Shown here: positions 61,383-64,000 of the stretch, piece by piece
How the letters are laid out: each line of letters begins with the position of its first letter
Numbering within the stretch: the first letter of the stretch is position 1
Source of the DNA: Sinomonas sp. P10A9
GTDB lineage: Bacteria > Actinomycetota > Actinomycetes > Actinomycetales > Micrococcaceae
DNA: 64,000 nt
Direction of reading: 5' to 3'
Assembly: GCF_041022165.1 (NCBI RefSeq)
Contig: NZ_CP163302.1
Location: 2,914,001-2,978,000 of the forward strand
Translations under genes and position numbers: made by a program
Notes under the pieces: generated by a model
Told to the model about the DNA's origin: nothing
Seen by the model: only the letters and a program-made list of their open reading frames with translations
Databases searched by the model: none

Positions 61383-62459
61383 CTACTGGGCGATCAGCTC
61401 CACGATTCCGTAGACGCCCGAATCGATGACCCTGCCGGCCCGGAAGCCGGCCGCCGCGCCGAGGGCCTGGAGCTCGGCGGCCGAGCGCTGCCGCCCCTCG
61501 GTCTGGGCCAGCATCATGACGTCCGAGATCGAGACCGGGAACGAGGCAACGTTGGGCTCCTGCAGCCACTCGAGGACCAGCACCCGGGCGCCAGTTGCGG
61601 CCGCAGCCCGGACCGTGCGGAGCACCTGACTGCATTGCTCGTCATCCCAGTCGTGCAGAACGTCCTTGAGCAGGTACACGTCGGCGCGGGCCTCGAAGCC
61701 GGTGAAGATGTCGCCCTCGACCGCGCGAACGCGCTCTGCAACTCCCCGACCTGCCAGGTACTCACCCGAGGCGGCGAGCGGACCGGCCTGGTCAACCAGC
61801 ACGCCGTCGAGGGCGGGGCACGCCTGGAGCACCGCGGCGAGCATCGCGCCGACTCCCCCGCCCACATCGCACACGGTTCCGTGCTCGGGCCACGGGTAGG
61901 CGGCGACGATGAGAGGCGCCGCGAGGAGGGTGAGCTCGTGCATGGTGCGGGCGAAGCTGGCCTCTTCGTCCGGGTGTGCCGCGAGGTGTGCCCACAGCGT
62001 GGTTCCCGTGGCCGCGTTGAAGGCAGGCTCGCCGTCCGCGAGGGACTCAGGAAGGCGCAGCCAGCCTGCGAGCACCGCGTCCGACGTCGCGTACCGCACC
62101 CACCCTGCCATCGAATGCGGTGAGTCCTCGAGCAGCAGCCGGCCCGTGCGGGTGAGGGTGAAGCCACCGCGGCGGTCGAGCCTGACGAGGCCGAACACTG
62201 CGAGGCCGCGCAGCACGCGGTGCACGGTGTCGGCGTGCAGGCCCAGCTCCGCGGCAACCTCCGGCGCCGTCCGCCGGCCGCCTGCGAGCGGCTCGGCGAG
62301 GCGAGTGTTCACGGCCGCGCGCATGAGCGCGATGGCCGCGACTCCCCCGCTGACCTCGAGGAAGCGCGCCTGCGGCGGCTTGAGCGCCGCGGCAGTCCGT
62401 TCAAGGGCCCCGCTGAGGCTTTGGACGGCTCGGACGACGGCGGGCGGCGGCGTGCGCAT
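61383..62459 (-). CDS. SAM-dependent O-methyltransferase of the hydroxyneurosporene/caffeic-acid type
   Basis: A 358-residue class I methyltransferase with an N-terminal winged-helix dimerisation domain (TAPEVAAELGLHADTVHRVL) and a C-terminal SAM-binding domain. Motif I is VCDVGGGVGAMLAAVL, followed by LVDQAGPLAASGEYL and the VYLLKDVLHDWDDEQC segment with the catalytic His. The substrate, probably a phenolic or polyketide-like small molecule, is unknown. The ATG at 62459 follows TACGCT by 6 nt. It sits alone between the hypothetical gene at 60799 and glmM. Confidence 0.88.
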   Translation of the reverse strand: MRTPPPAVVRAVQSLSGALERTAAALKPPQARFLEVSGGVAAIALMRAAVNTRLAEPLAGGRRTAPEVAAELGLHADTVHRVLRGLAVFGLVRLDRRGGFTLTRTGRLLLEDSPHSMAGWVRYATSDAVLAGWLRLPESLADGEPAFNAATGTTLWAHLAAHPDEEASFARTMHELTLLAAPLIVAAYPWPEHGTVCDVGGGVGAMLAAVLQACPALDGVLVDQAGPLAASGEYLAGRGVAERVRAVEGDIFTGFEARADVYLLKDVLHDWDDEQCSQVLRTVRAAAATGARVLVLEWLQEPNVASFPVSISDVMMLAQTEGRQRSAAELQALGAAAGFRAGRVIDSGVYGIVELIAQ

Positions 62460-62471
62460 GAGCCGAGCGTA
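62460..62471 (-). promoter_or_regulatory. Leaderless promoter -10 box for the methyltransferase gene
   Basis: TACGCT (62466-62471, minus strand) plus 6 nt precede the ATG at 62459. Confidence 0.5.
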
Positions 62472-62495
62472 CCGTCCCGCCCAAGGTGCTTGGGC

Positions 62496-63851
62496 TCAGG
62501 CCGTCTCGAGCGCGAGTTGGCTTTGCACCACGCGCGCGAGTCGCTCGGCGATGGCCTGGGCGGTGCCCTCGTCGGCAGCCTCCACCATCACGCGGACCAC
62601 GGGTTCGGTGCCGGAGGGGCGCAGGAGCACCCGCCCCGTCTCCCCCAGCTCTGCCTCGGCGGAAGCGACAGCCGCGGCCACGCCGTCGTCCGCGGAGACG
62701 CGCGCCTTATCCACGCCCTTGACGTTGATGAGCACCTGCGGGAGGCGGGTCATGACGGAGGCGAGGTCCCTGAGGGGCTTGCCGGTGCGGGCCACCTGGG
62801 CGGCGAGCTGGAGGCCGGTGAGGACTCCGTCGCCGGTGGTGGCGTAGTCGGAGAAGATGACGTGGCCGGACTGCTCGCCGCCAAGGGAGTAGTCCCCGGC
62901 GCGCATCTCCTCGAGCACGTAGCGGTCGCCCACGGCGGTCTCGCGGACGGCGATGCCAGCGTCGCGGAGCATGAGCTTGAGGCCCAGGTTGCTCATCACG
63001 GTGGCCACGAGCACGTTGTCGCGCAGCTTCCCGGCCTCCTTGAGGGCCAGGCCCAGGACGGCCATGATCTGGTCGCCGTCCACGATGGTGCCCTCATGGT
63101 CCACGGCGAGGCAGCGGTCGGCGTCGCCGTCGTGCGCGATGCCCAGGTCCGCGCCGTGCTCCAGCACTGCCGCCTGCAGCGGGCCGAGGTGGGTGGAGCC
63201 CACGCCGTCGTTGATGTTGAGCCCGTCTGGCTCGGCCCCGATCACGATCACGTTGGCGCCAGCGTCCTTGAACACCTGCGGCGAGCAGCCCGAGGCGGCT
63301 CCGTTGGCGCAGTCGAGGACCACGGTGAGCCCGTCGAGGCGGTGCGGAAGGGTGGTGAGGAGGTGGACGATGTAGCGGTCCTCGGCATCGGCGAACCGCT
63401 GGATGCGGCCCACGCCGGCGCCCGTGGGGCGGTGCGGCTCCTCGATCAGGAGCGCCTCGATCTGGTCCTCGACCTCGTCGGGGAGCTTGTGGCCCCCGCG
63501 GGCGAAGAACTTGATCCCGTTGTCCGGCGCCGGGTTGTGCGAGGCAGAGATCATGACGCCGAAGTCCGCGCCCAGGTCCGCCACGAGGTAGGCGGCGGCA
63601 GGAGTCGGGAGAACGCCGGCGTCGTACACGTCCACGCCCGCGCTCGCGAGGCCGGCCTCAACGGCGGCGCTGATGAACTCGCCCGAGGCCCGGGGGTCGC
63701 GGGCCACGACGGCGCGCGGCCGGGCGCCGTCCGCAACCTGCCGGTGGCCGAGGACGACAGCCGCCGCCTGGGAGATCTTGAGGGCGAGCTGGGCATCGAG
63801 GAGGCCATTGGCCAGCCCCCGCACGCCGTCGGTACCGAAGAGCCTAGTCAC
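62496..63851 (-). CDS. glmM: Phosphoglucosamine mutase
   Basis: A 451-residue enzyme that converts glucosamine-6-phosphate from GlmS to glucosamine-1-phosphate. The N-terminus [13 protein letters not shown], the phosphoserine loop [17 protein letters not shown], the magnesium loop DGDADRCLA and the C-terminal phosphate-binding [15 protein letters not shown] are all present. The start is the GTG at 63851, 6 nt after TAGACT, indicating a leaderless message. Confidence 0.97.
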   Translation of the reverse strand: MTRLFGTDGVRGLANGLLDAQLALKISQAAAVVLGHRQVADGARPRAVVARDPRASGEFISAAVEAGLASAGVDVYDAGVLPTPAAAYLVADLGADFGVMISASHNPAPDNGIKFFARGGHKLPDEVEDQIEALLIEEPHRPTGAGVGRIQRFADAEDRYIVHLLTTLPHRLDGLTVVLDCANGAASGCSPQVFKDAGANVIVIGAEPDGLNINDGVGSTHLGPLQAAVLEHGADLGIAHDGDADRCLAVDHEGTIVDGDQIMAVLGLALKEAGKLRDNVLVATVMSNLGLKLMLRDAGIAVRETAVGDRYVLEEMRAGDYSLGGEQSGHVIFSDYATTGDGVLTGLQLAAQVARTGKPLRDLASVMTRLPQVLINVKGVDKARVSADDGVAAAVASAEAELGETGRVLLRPSGTEPVVRVMVEAADEGTAQAIAERLARVVQSQLALETA

Positions 63852-63863
63852 CGGGTCAGTCTA
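63852..63863 (-). promoter_or_regulatory. Leaderless promoter -10 box for glmM
   Basis: TAGACT (63858-63863, minus strand) plus 6 nt precede the GTG at 63851. Confidence 0.6.
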
Positions 63864-63899
63864 CTGGCTGGCTGGAGGGCCTTCCTTGTCACAGCCGGG

Positions 63900-64000
63900 C
63901 TATGCCCCAGCCCGCAGCACGGGGAACTGTGCGGTGTAGGTCTCGCCTTCCTCGAGGACCTCGGCGGCGGTGCCGACGATCAGCGGATCCGGGGCGTGCG
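63900..64000 (-). CDS. C-terminal end of an unidentified gene
   Basis: The minus strand reads without interruption from the window edge to a TAG at 63900-63902, encoding the last 32 residues of a protein (including VLEEGETYTAQFPVLRAGA). The family is not recognised. Its stop lies about 36 nt before the glmM -10 box. Confidence 0.45.
   Translation of the reverse strand, partial: HAPDPLIVGTAAEVLEEGETYTAQFPVLRAGA

Noticed and set aside
1..64000. tRNA or rRNA genes
   Set aside because: No cloverleaf with a TTCGANTC loop or conserved rRNA segment was noticed on either strand; a covariance-model scan would be needed to exclude one fully.

Overview
This 64 kb window is high-GC DNA with dense short operons, many GTG starts and TAGNNT -10 boxes placed directly before start codons. 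Gene content points to an actinobacterium of the Micrococcaceae (Arthrobacter/Sinomonas-like): a TreX-TreY-TreZ trehalose operon, actinobacterial inositol-3-phosphate synthase, and a nnr-acpS-glmS-coaA-glmM neighbourhood. No rRNA, tRNA, CRISPR, phage or insertion sequence was recognised.

Layout. 0-11 kb: the 3' end of glucarate dehydratase, a 450 bp repeat-filled spacer, formate-tetrahydrofolate ligase, a MerR regulator behind a palindromic leader, an HspR-like/Hsp20/J-domain stress module, an FAD oxidoreductase, inositol-phosphate synthase, a lipid kinase and two stress-type proteins. 11-22 kb: the trehalose operon (glgX/treX, treY, treZ), a decayed sigma-factor fragment, a kinase-GAF protein, and a second glgX. 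22-49 kb: a surface-polysaccharide locus. It has a leftward run of 14 mostly overlapping genes (42050 down to 25645) encoding glycosyltransferases, a Wzy-like polymerase, an ABC flippase, and a NeuA plus multidomain NeuB pair for a nonulosonic (sialic-type) acid. A rightward run of five genes (42192 to 47805) encodes the initiating sugar transferase, an acyltransferase, GalE, a PIG-L deacetylase and a glycosyltransferase. Both start from a 141 bp divergent promoter region. 49-64 kb: small secreted and hypothetical proteins, then housekeeping genes for NAD(P)HX repair, ACP activation, hexosamine supply (glmS, glmM), CoA synthesis (coaA), osmotic protection (mscL) and wall modification (M15 peptidase, polysaccharide deacetylase).

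How the genes fit together. GlmS and GlmM feed UDP-GlcNAc to the wall and plausibly to the polysaccharide. The two debranching enzymes with TreY and TreZ convert alpha-glucan to trehalose. Hsp20, GlsB-like, PRC-barrel/DUF2382 and MscL proteins form a general stress background.

The most unusual signals are: (i) a 21-bp-period tandem repeat with a GGGGTSACYTC core, present as two oppositely oriented intergenic arrays before fhs and again in frame inside treY; (ii) a second dispersed element that has become coding sequence in treY, treZ and a peptidase gene; (iii) a CBS-NeuB-SAF-TIM-barrel fusion for nonulosonate synthesis; (iv) a related CGACGGCGGG-type hairpin at five convergent gene junctions; and (v) recurrent leaderless promoters with a near-constant 6-nt spacer.
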